NCBI GenBank assembly: GCA_019321725.1
Contig: CM033105.1
Coordinates: forward strand, 13,963,632 to 14,027,631
Direction of reading: 5' to 3'
Source: Paulownia fortunei
Taxonomy: Eukaryota > Streptophyta > Magnoliopsida > Lamiales > Paulowniaceae
DNA length: 64,000 nucleotides
The translations under genes were made by a program, and so were the position numbers. Every line of letters starts with the position of its first letter. Position 1 is the stretch's first letter. Positions 33,591-45,947 of the stretch are shown here, piece after piece. The notes beneath the pieces are model-generated. The model was not told the DNA's origin and searched no databases. It saw nothing but the letters and a program-made list of their open reading frames with translations.

Positions 33591-35475
33591 TCCAGTTGAC
33601 GTTGTTGAATATTTCAAAGCAATTGTTCAAGCAAAACAACCATCTAAACTTGTAACAATTTGTTCAATTGGATTTTCCAACAAGGAATGGAGTGGGTGCA
33701 CCAAGTGAGTGGGCAATGACTGAGAGGAAACATTGATGGTGATGAGAACTTCCAAGCATCTACGAATATTTTAGTGGACCCAAGGTGAAGTCTTTCACAA
33801 AAAGTCACGATGAAAACTATAAAACAAGCGCTTCTTGAGAGGCAACCCAAGTTATTTTATTTTTTCTTGCTTTCATAGAATTTTCTTTACAATTCTTTTT
33901 CATTTTTTCTAGCTTAGTATTTCAATTTAGGTTGCATCATTCGCTAGTTAAGTTATGTCTAATTTAATTGGGTGTGCTTTCTTTTATTTTATAGGATGAC
34001 GAAGCCACCATCTACCCCAAAATGTTATTGATTTTTAGGGAAGTCCTCTACATTTATTATTTTAATCTTCATTGAGGATAATGTTAGTCTTAAGTTTGGG
34101 GGTGTTTTGCTTTGTTTCACTTCTGCTATTTTGGATAGTTAGCTTTCATGTTCTTAGAGTTATTGTTGTTCTATTTTGTTTAGTGTTGTGTGTTATTTAC
34201 TTAAAAAAAATACTACATTTTTGAGTTGCATTAGAATCAAATTATTATAGTCGATGATGAAATGTTAATTGCCTTGATGAAAGTTTGTTGGAACTGATAA
34301 ATGATATTTTTGCTTGAGTATTTGATATGTGTGTTAATTTGACTTACTTTGTGGTTCTTGTTGAAATTGAGCACTAGTCGGTTGTCAAATTTTATTTATT
34401 TATAGGGAATAAGAGCTTTCTAAAAAATCTCACCAAACTCTATAACTTATTTGATCACTATTCGAGGTGAAATCCTAGGTGACATAGCATTAAGGAAATG
34501 ATATAGGCCATCTTTGGACTGCTTCAACCTATAGAAACCAATCAAATTTGCATATTTTATCCTTAATATCCCCTTTGAGCCTAATGTAGCCTGTTTCTTT
34601 ATCACCTCTAAATATCCCTGGCCTTCACATTTTTTATCTACCAAATTTTCTTTTCACTCATCACACAGTCAATTAAGAGTTTAACTTATACTATATACAA
34701 TTATGCAGTTATTGGGAAGTTGTTGACAATGTTTTGTATCATCTCTATTTGAAAAAAAAATAGAAAAAAAAAGAGAAATGGAGAATGATGAGAAGTTTGT
34801 TAAAACGAAAAAAAAAGAAAAAAAAACACCCTGTTGTCATCAATGTGAAACAACATAATTTGGGGGTGTAAAAATTCATGTGGAAAAATAAGTAAAGGAA
34901 GAAAAAGAAAATAAAAAGAAAGGTTGTTGAATGAAACTTGTTAAAAGAAGGAAAAGAGTTAACGATATAAGGTTGGGAGGTTAGTTTTAGCAAACAAGGT
35001 TATAGATTAGCTGTGTATTTTGGAGTGATTGTAAGCTACTTCACTATCCAAATTTTGTACCCATTACCCTAGTCTACATTACAAGCTTTGAAAGTCCTTT
35101 TGATCTTTGATGCTATAGTTTACCTACATTAGTGAAAATTAGTGTGAAAACAAGTATATGAAGTTTGGTTATCATATCAATTCATCTTTAGAAGTGGATT
35201 TTTTAGAAAGTGTTTAACTTTATAAACTTATCCAAGTGATGAATATTTCTTGATAAATTGGCTATACACACACATGCAAGATCATGAGGTTGAGTTAAAC
35301 TGGTATGCATGTTGTACTTAGGTATTGATTGACTTTTGAAGTTTAATTTAAGTTGGCATTTTGGAAATATTTGAGGCATATTGATAATTTGGTACTTTGT
35401 GACATTCAAGTTTGCTTTTGTTTATTTACTTTACTTATTATTTTCTATTTTTCTTGGGGATAAGCAAATGTTTAT
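33591..35475 (+). other. Element A 3' region after a pol deletion
   Basis: Soon after protease comes the phrase 'gcgcttcttgagaggcaacc' (33820-33839), which in intact relatives follows integrase at the end of pol, so the RT-RNase H-integrase block has been lost. The rest is untranslated, with purine-rich runs at 34745-34990 and a second 'tttgggggtg' motif near 34097. No gene is seen. Confidence 0.75.
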
Positions 35476-35488
35476 GTTTGGGGGTATT
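35476..35488 (+). promoter_or_regulatory. Polypurine tract of element A
   Basis: GTTTGGGGGTATT lies directly before the 3' LTR. Confidence 0.85.
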
Positions 35489-37142
35489 TGTTGAGTTGGT
35501 TTATACCAACAATTCGTATGTCTTTTTATTAATATTTAATTTGTTTTCAATTGTTTATGTTACTTTTATACATTTAGTTTGAAATCTTGTAGGTCATTGC
35601 AAAAGAAGAAGAAAATGGAAAGAAATAAAAATTTGGTTAAAATTTTGAAGAATCCACATTGTAGTACTATTGATGGCAGTGTTCGTATTTCAATCATAAC
35701 TCATTGTTCAAATATGATATTAACTTGATTCTTAATTCATTCGAAATCCAAGAGATATATCTACAACTTTTATGTTTACCATGAAATCCAATTCTTTCCA
35801 TTTTAATGAGAAAAATCAGGTTAAAGAGTCAACACTTAACTGAATTGTTTTGGTATGACATACCTTGGTATTTTAGGCATCACTCTCTCCACAAATTTCA
35901 TATTGAGTTGATTCAAACATCTGTGGAAATCCAAGACATAGAGTACAATTATTGGAAGACATAAAAAAACCAACTCATACTACAAAAACCTTAAAAATGG
36001 CTTGCAAGAAGAATAATACCACATGAGTTTGGCGCTGCAATTTAAAGAATGGCGCCAAGGGGCCGATACAGAGGGACTAAGCATCAAAAATAAAATATAT
36101 GGCACCTAGGAACCATTCTTTTGAGTTTAGACACCATTTGAAGTTGCTGCAGATAGAGTGTTTGGCGCTTAGGCACCACTCTTCTGAGCCTAGGAGCCAA
36201 ATGGCGTGAAAATCTGAAATTGTGATTTTTGAGTCGGATTTTTAGATATTAATTATGGGAAACTATAAAAGCCAATTTCTAAAAGGACTTTGGGGATCTC
36301 TTGGATTTGGAGACTTAGGAAAACAAAGGAAAAAATAAAGGCAAGAACTTGAAGATTCAAGAAGGGGATTCCATCTTCAAGATTTATAGAGTTTCTTCTT
36401 TTCTTTTTCTCTTATTTTTTCCTTTATCATGAACATGGTTTGTCTATAGATTCTATGCTTATGATTATAGGCTAATTTTCTTTTGTAGGGTTTTGATGTA
36501 ATCTAATTAAGATTTTTTGAATATTTTAATCAATTCAATTCTCGATTTATTTTTTTGGATTGAATATTCTTTATTGTTCTTAATGCTTCTAATTACTTGA
36601 TCAGTAATTAGATGATTTGTTAATTATAAGGATCCGAGAGGTAAAATTTGTGTTTAGTTCATTGTGAAGAATACCATAAATTGCATGTGAGATAGGAATA
36701 TACTTATATGGTTTGTATAGTCATGTATGAAATTCATAAAACCTAATAAATTGTTGTTTATTGTAATTCAAATAGGAATACAGTGGGTTGACAATTAATA
36801 ATATTTCCGTTAGACATTGGGGGAGGCTAGTGGATAATTTAGGAATTCTCGACTATCATTTGGAAAATAAATTAAAATTGATGAGATAAATTATTCAATT
36901 CGAAATAATTATGGTGAAATCATAAATCTTAGGTCTTTAAGTTGTTGAATTTTATTTTTAATTACTTTTGATTATTAGTTTAATTTAGTTGGGTTTAATT
37001 TACAATCATCAACATTATTTTTACGTTTATTCAAATAAAGATAGAGTTATATAATTTTGGTACTTAGTAAATCTGAATTCTCGTGGGAACGATACTCACT
37101 CATTATTTTATTACTTGTTAACGATAAGCAAAATCCTCAACA
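35489..37142 (+). repeat. 3' LTR of Athila-type element A
   Basis: It starts TGTTGAGTTGG. The TATA box TATAAAAG is at 36264-36271, and the GGCGCC-type array is repeated at about 36030-36190. Compared with the 5' LTR, about 15 bp are missing near 37126, after which CAAAATCCTCAACA closes the repeat. Confidence 0.88.
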
Positions 37143-37147
37143 TCGCT

Positions 37148-38145
37148 TATAACACAAATTTGGGTGAGTTTTTCGGGTTTTCCAGTTTATTTTTTTGATG
37201 AGAGGGTTCTTTTCAATATTGCTCTTGATTGGAAAGCGCAGATTGTTCACATTCAAGTGTTGCAAGGGTATGTATTGAGATCAATCTCATGGAGGATCAT
37301 GTTCACATATCTAGATTGGTTCCACGAAAATAGCTTTCACTCAATGAATTATTTATCACCGCCCCCAAGTACTGTTCTTATTGTCCTCACTTAGGACATG
37401 ATGCTGAAAATTGTTTCGGTAGTGGAACGAAACAGAAACCTCGTAGCAACCTGTTGGGGATTTGCGTGAAAAACTCAATAAAGGAAGGAAAAGATTCCTA
37501 CTCAAATGGCTCGAATTATTTTGGAGAAAGGTTAATCTTCAAGGAATATAGAAAAAGGTTATTTTGGAGTAGCAGGATTCTGAATTGCCTTATGAAATTC
37601 ACACGGAGCCTTCTCCAACTATTATTATGGGGATGACGGCTGTGGAACCACCTAGGGTTTCTGATACCCTAGTTGTGGAGGAAAGAAAAGATGTTAGTAA
37701 GGAAAGTACACCTTCTCAGTCGGTTATGAATTTTGTGGATCAAAATTCAAATTTACCTACTGCAGCCGAGGGATTGAATCCACAAAATTAGTTTCAAAAT
37801 TATGAAAGGGTGGACGTGGGTACTGGAGACTAAATTGTCTGTACGTTAAACTCAAATTTGCCGTTAGTTAATCAATTTGTGGCCTTCCAAGATGACGGGG
37901 AGACTAGGGAAGATGCTCATCCGGATGATCAGATGGAGAATGATAATCATATGGAACTAGTGAATGAAGGAAATCAATCTGACCTATTTCAATCTGTTAA
38001 GGAAATTGCTACTCACTGTAGGCATGCTTCTTTGGATAATAATTCAGGAGACAAATGAGCAAATTACTGAAAAGGCTATTGTTCTCAAATCACAAATTGT
38101 TAGTCGAAATCAATGCAAACGGAATACCAGGTCATCTTCGGATTA
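37148..38145 (+). pseudogene. L1 ORF1, C-terminal part with zinc knuckle
   Basis: It continues the DUF4283 domain cut at 9130: IWVSFSGFPVYFFDERVLFN, then further text to a frame giving YCPHLGHDAENC at about 37378-37416, the end of the CCHC zinc knuckle typical of L1 ORF1. After it is a low-complexity hydrophilic tail (for example TAVEPPRVSDTLVVEERKD) ending near 38145. Frame changes and stops are present throughout. Confidence 0.8.
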
Positions 38146-38169
38146 ATTCCCTCATTATTTTTTTATCTT

Positions 38170-39457
38170 GATTACAACTAATTTTATTGTGTGGAATGTC
38201 CATGACTTTGGTAATAAGTTTACTCGGCCGAATCTTAAGCATATGTGTAAAGAGTATATATCGAAATTGATTGCAATTTCTAAACCTACGATACAACTTG
38301 ATGAAGTTTAGATGAAACCTGAATTCAGGTTTATGAATGTTGCTTCTAATTTTATCAATAAAATTTGGTGGTTGTGGAATTCATTGGGAACGTTAGGATC
38401 CTGCCTTGTACTCGGGAGCATGGTTGGATCTATTTAATCATACACAAATTACACATGTTGGCAGGAAATATTCTGATCACCAAGCCCTGGTTGTTAATCT
38501 GGAGATTCAGTCTCAACGAACCCCAGCCCTATTCAGATTCTTTAGCTTGTGGACTCTTCGTTGATAATTTCTTGAACACGGTCCGCAATGTCTGGAATTT
38601 TCCAAATTCAAGTAAAGGCCTTTGAAAATTCCAGTAGAAGCTCATTAGGATTAAACAACACCGATGATGGTGGAATAAGCCAGTTTTTGTTAATGTTCTT
38701 GATAATGTTAAGTCAGTTAAAAAACTTGTGATTAATTGGGACGTTTTATTGATTAGGACCCGTCAGATAGCAACTTGTTGGAAATGAAGAGGGCTCAAGC
38801 ATTACTAGCCAAAGCCTTACATTTGAGAAGTCTTTTTCTTAAACAACAATCCAATTGTAAATGGCTAAAGGAAAGACAGAGGAATACCTCATATTTCCAT
38901 GGTTTAGTCAAGCAAAGAAGGCAAAGAAATGAGATAAAATATATTATGGTTGAGGGTGATCTCATCACAGGTAGTAACGAGATTGCAAGTTCGACAGTCC
39001 AATTTTTTCAGCAACTTTTAACGGCGTAGCAGGATTATTCATACTCGGAACTTCTTAAGCACATTCCTTCTATCATCTCGGTAGAACAAGATGATGCACT
39101 TTGCTTGGCCCCTTATTTAGATGAGCTTCCAGATGTGGTGTTTAGCCTAAATGAAGATAGTGTGGCGGGCATGGACGACTTTTCATATGCATTTTATCAA
39201 TCTCGTTGGGACATTATTTGCATTGGATCTTCTTGAAGAGTGTATGGAATTTTTCAATAGTTACCAAGTGGTTCTATAGCTACTTCAATAGTTCTCATCC
39301 CCAAAACTGAGTCTCCAAACTCATGGACTGAATTTCATCCTATCAGTCTTTGCAACCTGCCCAACAAAATTTTCTCGAAAATGCTCAGTATGTAGTTGTC
39401 GAAATTACTTCCTTCCGTCATGTCATTGACGCAAAGTGGTTTTATTTTTTGGAAGGC
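38170..39457 (+). pseudogene. L1 ORF2: endonuclease remnant and first part of RT
   Basis: The apurinic endonuclease begins FIVWNVHDFGN (family form WNVRGxGN); a WWLWNS block follows. The interior is deleted down to KYSDHQALVV near 38470, the SDH motif at the end of the domain. Next come WWNKPVFVNVLDNV and, open for 84 codons from 38775, WLKERQRNTSYFHGLVKQRR, the standard region before RT. RT starts around 39130 with FSLNEDSVAGMD and continues through IPKTESPNSWTEFHPISLCN to SGFIFWK. The MITE interrupts it here. Confidence 0.87.
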
Positions 39458-39460
39458 TTA

Positions 39461-40077
39461 GGGCTTGTTTGTTTTTTATTTCAGTGGAAATTTTTTCACT
39501 TTTTAATATTTTAAATGTATAAATCATTTTTGTTTTACTCAATCTCATTAGAAATAATCTATTTTATCTTCTAATTTTCCCACTCAAAATATTTTTCAAC
39601 CTTATTCCCTCATTTTCAAACCTATTATTACACAATATCAATCATTTTTTTCCTTTCAATCAACTCATTTCTCCCCACAAGTACACACTCTCTCATTAAT
39701 ATATTTTTATTATTATCTATATTAATAATATGTAACCCACAACTACCCACTAACTATTTTTAACATATTTTTATTATCAATTACATCATTATTGTAGGGC
39801 TTTACCACTTAAAATTTATTCTACTAAAATATCTAACTTACATAAAATATTAATTGTGGACCCTACCACTACTAAATTATTTAATATTATATACACATAA
39901 TTTGAAAATGATTCCATTGAAAACAATAACCAAACATAATTTCATACTTAACCCTATAAATTTTCTATTTAAAAATAATTATCTAAACATATTTTCAATC
40001 TTACACAAAAATCAATAAAACTCCACTGAAAATACTAGAAATGAAAATTCTCCTCGAAAAGAAAACCAAACATCCCC
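39461..40077. mobile_element. Tourist-like (PIF/Harbinger) MITE
   Basis: This 617-bp AT-rich insert starts GGGCTTGTTTGTTTT and ends AAAACCAAACATCCCC, imperfect inverted ends of the GGGxxTGTTTGG type. It is flanked by TTA on both sides (39458-39460 and 40078-40080), the usual Harbinger target duplication. Removing it with one TTA rejoins L1 RT text as GRLIFYNILLAQEM (allowing one frame change), exactly the expected RT motif. No coding capacity; it would depend on a transposase elsewhere. Confidence 0.88.
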
Positions 40078-40080
40078 TTA

Positions 40081-40880
40081 TTTTTTATAATATTCTCCTT
40101 GCCCAAGAAATGATTTATTGGATCGACGACAAAGTCAAGGATGAGAATGTTATATTTAAGCATGGCATGGCAAATGCGTAAGATAGAGTCTAATGGCAGC
40201 TTAGAAAGTTTGTTTTTTCACGAAGATGGATCAAATTGGTTGAACATTGCATTGAAAATGTCTGGTTTTCGGTGCTTATCAATGGAACCCTTTCTAGTTT
40301 TGTTAAGTCTTCTCGAGGTCTTCGGCAGAGCGACCCATTATCTCTTTCCTTGTTTATTATTGCAGCAGAAGCATTTTCGAGAGTTTGCACCATTTATATG
40401 TTCAATATTCATGTCTTCAGTATCATTCGTTAGGAGGATTGTTAATGTCTTTATTTTCTCAAAGTCTAACTCCTTGGCCTTAAGTCTTCTTATGGACTTC
40501 TTTCATGAATACGAGCTTGCATCTGCGCCACTCTTCAACCCGAGTAAGTGTTCTTTTATGCCAGTAAGCGAATTTCATATAACAAAATTCGGTGAATTTA
40601 GAGAATAACGGGGTTTAGTTATAACACTCTTCCAATGACTTATCTGGGAGCTCCTTAATTTATAATTGGGTCAGAAAAAGATTGCACTTTTTGATGATAT
40701 TTTGACGAAGATAAGATTTCAATTGCAAAGTTGGGCACAAAAGACATTATCGTATGGAGTTCATCTTACTCTTACCAAGAGTGTTTTAAATTCCACGTCG
40801 AATCATATTGTTTCAGCAATACATCCTCCAAAATTGGTCTATCGCATTGAGAAGCTTTTTGCTAAGTTCTTTTGGGTTCA
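40081..40880 (+). pseudogene. L1 ORF2: central and thumb part of RT
   Basis: After the MITE the RT continues NILLAQEM, DDKVKDENVIFKHGMANA, then FSVLINGTLSSFVKSSRGLR and QSDPLSLSLFIIAAEAFSRV. The catalytic FADD block expected near 40425-40450 is destroyed (text reads SFVRRIVNV). Beyond it are MDFFHEYELAS, FNPSKCSF, MTYLGAP and the thumb with LQSWAQKTLSYGVHLTLTKS. The Helitron interrupts at FFWV, position 40880. Confidence 0.87.
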
Positions 40881-40891
40881 CTAGTAAGAAA

Positions 40892-40908
40892 CACATGCGT
40901 TGCACGTG
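40892..40908 (-). terminator. Helitron 3' hairpin
   Basis: CACATGCGTTGCACGTG (plus strand) folds with 7-bp arms, one of them a G-T pair, around three bases. It lies seven bases inside the terminal CTAG, the position where Helitrons carry their rolling-circle stop hairpin. Confidence 0.85.
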
Positions 40909-41793
40909 ATTCATTTAAGTTTAAAATAATTATGTTATTTAATAACTAAAATGCTTGAAGATATTTTTATAAATAAAGAAATATTAATTGAATACTTAAT
41001 TAATTAAAAATAAAAATATTTCAAGGTACTTCTAAATATTTTATTGTCAATAAGTATAAATTGATATGAATGATTAAACAAAATATTTAAAAAAATAAAT
41101 CCAATTATAATTTAAAAATATATAATATAACTAAATAAGCTCTTATATAAATTTATGATCACAATAGTCATCCTTTTGCTTGATTTTGATGGCTGGATAA
41201 ATCTTCTTCTTAGTTGATTTCACGAATATTCTTGACATTAAATGTATTATACATGATAAAATCGAGTAATTTCACGTACTGAAAATTAATAAATACTTTT
41301 TTTCAACTATTTGTAACAATATTCCATGTTATTAGTTAATGTAATGTTCAAAGTTAATCAAGAGAAAATACTAAAAAATATACCACAAAGTGTTACATTT
41401 TAATCAAAAACTTTCAAGTAAACTAAATTATTTTTTGGTCAAAATCAAGTGCAATATCATGATATTCTTCATAATTATTATTTAATTCAAAAAATATATA
41501 AATGCTAATCTTACCCATTTGGTTACATACTCCTCTTGCGTATTTCATATGCTCTCTCTCATTCCTTCCAACAAAGAACCAAAATCAAAAATTGAAATAT
41601 AGAAGTTCTATAAAAAAATTAACTTTTCATTTCTTTTTCATTCCATTTGCAACCACATAAATATATTTATCCTAAAACTTGAAATCAGGACTATTTGAAT
41701 TCACCTTTCCTAGGTTTAGATTAACAAATAGTTTAAGATAATGTCAAATCGATACATATTATAAGAAGTTCTTTTATTTTTTTGTTACTGACT

Positions 41794-41820
41794 TGTGTGT
41801 GTGTGTGTGTGTGTGTGTGT
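41794..41820. repeat. (TG)n microsatellite
   Basis: Thirteen or so uninterrupted TG units inside the Helitron. Confidence 0.95.
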
Positions 41821-41949
41821 ATTCCATCCAATTTTAATTCTTGTTTCAATCTTTTATATTATATTTCTATTTTGTTAAGTTTAATTATTTTGTTACTTAA
41901 ATTTTGTCATACACATCATACTGATGTCTGGATTTTCACAATTTTTAAG

Positions 41950-42480
41950 GATGTCAGTTTTAAAGTGGTCTGACTTTTGCCATAAATGTTAAATACATAT
42001 TAAATAAAATTCTTTTAATTTCTCTTCTATTTTTTTGTAACAAAAACATGTACACCCTTTTTAATTCTATTTACTTTAAATTATCCTTTAATTTTTTTTG
42101 CTTCATTTAGTTATATTAAGTTCTATATATTATTAACATTGATTTAAGATTCTCTAACAATATACCTCCATATAACTAAGAAATAAAATACTATAATGAA
42201 CACAATAGATTGAAATTACAATATAATATTAAAACTAAAATTTATGACATGTAATATAAAATATGATTTGCGAAAGTCAGAATAAATCTTATTTAGAGTT
42301 TAAATATGTTTTCTCCTTAACTTTTTTGGAGTTTTCATCTTATTTATTAGACCTAATTACAATAAAGAATGAGAAAAACACAACAAAAATAAAGTAAATA
42401 TTTCTCTTATTCTATCTACTCTTTTTTCTTTTCTTAAATCTCAATCTTTAAAAATTGAATTTAAAATATATTCTAAGGTT
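41950..42480. repeat. Direct repeat, first copy (second copy about 44537-45110)
   Basis: The two copies share an ordered series of phrases, such as 'aattctatttactttaaatt', 'ctctaacaatata' followed by a 'ccatata' block, and 'cacaataaaaataaagtaa' in the right copy. They are diverged, with small indels, and lie in the same orientation on either side of the near-palindrome at 42691-44527. A third partial relative of the neighbouring 42480-42600 text is at 41640-41760, so the interior grew by repeated local duplication. Confidence 0.65.
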
Positions 42481-42690
42481 TTATTAACAATCACGTAAAT
42501 ATTATATCGTAACACTTGAATTTAAGGCTATTTGAATCCACTCCTGAGGTTTGCAAATTTAGTAAAACATCTTTCTAAAATTTCTAAAAATTTGTATTTC
42601 GAACAAAAACATATAATCTAACATAAATGAAAATAATTCATCATTTTAAAAATCATGTTCTAAATAAAAATATTAAACAAATATTAAGAC

Positions 42691-44527
42691 AAAATTTAAA
42701 TTTTGATTCTCTTTTCAATTGTATACCAAATACCTTAATTTAGTAAATAATAAAATCATATATAATTTTAAAAAACAAACAGAAAATAGGACATCAATAT
42801 TTTATTTTGAGGCAACAATCATCAATATAAATAGTATGTTTAACAATAACTTTGCAAAACCTAAACTTTTTGAAATGAATATTTTAAAAAGCAAAAGTGC
42901 TAAATTAGTCCTATAACTAAGGGGGTGTGTCAAAAATAGTCCTCTTCCAATTTGAAAAATCAATTTAGTCCTGTAACTAATGAAAAGACTCGAATTTAGT
43001 CCAAATTTCACAAAAATATTTAGTATTAATTTCATTTAACCCCTTCTACTATTATTTTGGTATCAAATACCCCCTTATACAATAAAAATCGTCAAATACC
43101 CTCATACTCTTCAAAAATTGAATTGAATGGACAAAAATATTATTGTAACTTTATAATAAAATAAATTTACTTTACCCTCTATTCTATTTTATATATCATT
43201 TTTTAAATAAACAAATTAATTACATTTTATACTAATAAGTTATAATAAATATGATTCTAACAAAATAAAATAAATATGTTTAACAAAATAAACATCAATT
43301 TTTATATTTTATTTAAAATATGGTATCAATTTGTTTAAAATTTTGTTAAACATAAAAATGAATGTTGATTTTATCAAACATATTTAAATAAAAAATATCT
43401 TAAAGATAAAAGATTGATACGTTACTCAATTATATTTTCATATTTAAGAAAATTTGGGTCAAACTATATTTGATTATAAAGAGTTTTTTACTAAGAAATC
43501 TTTTTTGTATATTTTTTTTAATATAAATAACATATTTAGTTTAATTTGTAGTATCATATTTATTATAATTTATTAGTATAAAATATAATTAATGTGTTTA
43601 TTTAAAAAAATATTATATAAAATAGAATAGAAGGTAAAGTGAATTTGTTTTATTATAAAGTCATAATGATATTTTTGTCCATTCAATTAAAATAAATATG
43701 TTATTTATATTAAAAAAAATACACAAAAAGATATTTTTTTTAAAAAAACTCTTTATAATCAAATATAATTTGACCCAAAATTTCTTAAATATGAAAATAT
43801 AATTGAGTAATGTATTAATCTTTTATCTTTTATATATTTTTTATTTAAATATGATTGATAAAATCAACATTCATTTTTATATTTAACAAAATTTTAAACA
43901 AATTGATACCATATTTTAAATAAAATATAAAAATTGAAACATATTTATTTTATTTTGTTAGAATTATATTTATTATAACTTATTAGTATAAAATGTAATT
44001 AATTTATTTATTTAAAAAATAATATATAAAATAGAATAAAAGGTAAAGTAAATTTATTTTATTATAAAGTTACAATAATATTTTTGTCCATTCAATTCAA
44101 TTTTTGAAGAGTATGGGGGTATTTGACGATTTTTATTGTATAGGGGGGTATTTGATACCAAAATAATAGTAGAAGGGGTTAAATGAAATTAATTCTAAAT
44201 ATTTTTGTGAAATTTGGACTAAATTCGAGTCTTTTCATTAGTTAAAGGACTAAATTGATTTTTCAAATTCGAAGAGGACTATTTTTGACACACCCCTTTA
44301 GTTACAGGACTAATTTGGTACTTTTGATATTTAAAATATTCATTTCAAAAAGTTTAGGTTTTGCAAAGTTATTGTTAAACATACTATTTATATTGATGAT
44401 TGTTGCCTCAAAATAAAATATTGATGTCCTATTTTCTGTTTGTTTTTTAAAATTATATATGATTTTATTATTTACTAAATTAAGGTATTTGGTATACAAT
44501 TGAAAAGAGTATCAAAATTTAAATTTA
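42691..44527. repeat. Near-palindrome (foldback) of about 1.84 kb
   Basis: The left arm (about 42691-43538) and right arm (about 43691-44527) are inverted copies of each other with roughly 840 bp each and few differences. Each arm contains a block with 'aaattagtcctataactaa' and 'gactcgaatttagtcc' phrases, a style common at the ends of plant foldback or Mutator-like MITEs. The 150-bp centre (43539-43690) is itself a further copy of the segment at 43960-44102. The identical 65-residue reading frames in both arms simply mirror the repeat and are not a gene. Confidence 0.85.
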
Positions 44528-45353
44528 AATATAATCTTTAAGGGTTTTAAACTATATTACGAGTTTTACCGTAAATATCAAATTGCTACATATTGAATAA
44601 AAGTGTTTTAATTCTTCTTCTAAATTTCTTACAATGACATTCATACCATTTTTATTCTATTTACTTTAAATTTTTATTTCAATTTTTTAAGTTGTGTTTC
44701 ATTTTGTTAAATCAAATTTTATCTATTGATAAAATAGATTTAATATTCTCTAACAATATACATCCATATAAATAAGAATTAAAAAGTTTATCATAGAACA
44801 TGAGAGATTGAGATTATAATATGATTGGAAAAAGAATATTAACTTTGAAAGTAAAACTTATGAGGTGCAATATAAAATAAGATTTGTAAAAATTATATTA
44901 ACTCTATTTAGAATTTAAAGTGATATTTTTTGGTACAACAAATTTGTATGCTCTTTCTTTTTCTTCTTCTTTTTTTTAAACTTTTTTTTCATCCTATTGA
45001 TAAGGTCTAAATAAAATAAAATATTCTAGGGAAACACAATAAAAATAAAGTAAATATTTGTCCTCTCTACTCTTTTTGTTAAACTTTCACAATAAAAATA
45101 ATTTTAAAATACCATCTCATTATTTGAAAAATAGCTCTCATATGGTCTATTTAAATTTTTAATTTTTAGTTTTTTATAGGAGTATAAGCATTTATATTCT
45201 TTTTAATATATTTGTTATTATTCAATCTTAAATTTATATTGCCATAATTATTGAATTTATTTAATCGAAAGAATGTATCATGAAAAAATAATTAAATTGA
45301 TGTTGAATCTAAATTAGGATGTAAAAGGTTAAAGGATATATCCATCACTACAA

Positions 45354-45380
45354 ATATATATATATATATATATATATATT
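45354..45380. repeat. (AT)n microsatellite
   Basis: Thirteen AT units inside the Helitron interior. Confidence 0.93.
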
Positions 45381-45947
45381 AGATAAAGATTAATGGGAAA
45401 ACTTAGTACCAAAATAACTTTTACTCTAATTTTTGATAGTATATTATAATTTGCTTATTTTAAAACCAATTAGTTTTTGTTTACCATCAAAGCTCATAGA
45501 GTTAACTTTCATTTATATTTTTTATTTCTACTGTAAATTCATCTTTCTTTTTTCTCTAGAATTATAATAGAAATATATCAAATTATAGAGAAAATCATAA
45601 ATTAATATAAAGTTGGTCATAATATTCAACTTTAAACGATTATAATTTTCTCATATGAATTTCTCTATATATGCTTATGATAAATAGTTGGAAAGCTTTC
45701 GAAATCTATTTAATAAGAAACTGATTTTATTTGAAAATTCAAAGTACTCAAAGGGTTATAATAGAAAAAAGATAGACCTATAGTTTTTGAAAAGGAATTT
45801 GGTATATAAAAGGACATTTGAAATTATATTCAAATAATACTATTAAAACAGTTAAAGTTTAATTATACCCTTCTTTTTTACTATCTACCACTTATTTATT
45901 AGGGTATAATAGGTACCTAAAAAATTTCAAGAAACTTTTTGAGTCAT

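Larger units (their letters stand above)
9136..37142 (+). mobile_element. Athila-type Ty3/gypsy element A (internally deleted, multiply invaded)
   Basis: It has two LTRs of about 1.65 kb (9136-10779 and 35489-37142) in the same orientation, a decayed tRNA-Asp-type PBS, gag and protease of Athila/Tat type, and a polypurine tract GTTTGGGGGTATT before the 3' LTR. RT, RNase H and integrase are absent: after protease the sequence goes within about 0.25 kb to 'gcgcttcttgagaggcaacc' (33820-33839), which normally marks the end of pol in this group. The 5-bp flanks TTGAC (9131-9135) and TCGCT (37143-37147) differ, but both sit right after the same L1 codon GAG, so they are likely a decayed duplication. 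Some 20.6 kb of its length is copia sequence. Confidence 0.9.

Noticed and set aside
34745..34993. Phe-rich minus-strand frame
   Set aside because: It is the complement of purine-rich runs in the Athila 3' untranslated region.
42719..44499. Two identical 65-residue reading frames on opposite strands (42719-42916 and 44302-44499)
   Set aside because: They are the two arms of the large inverted repeat; the composition is AT-driven and no family likeness exists, so they are not genes.
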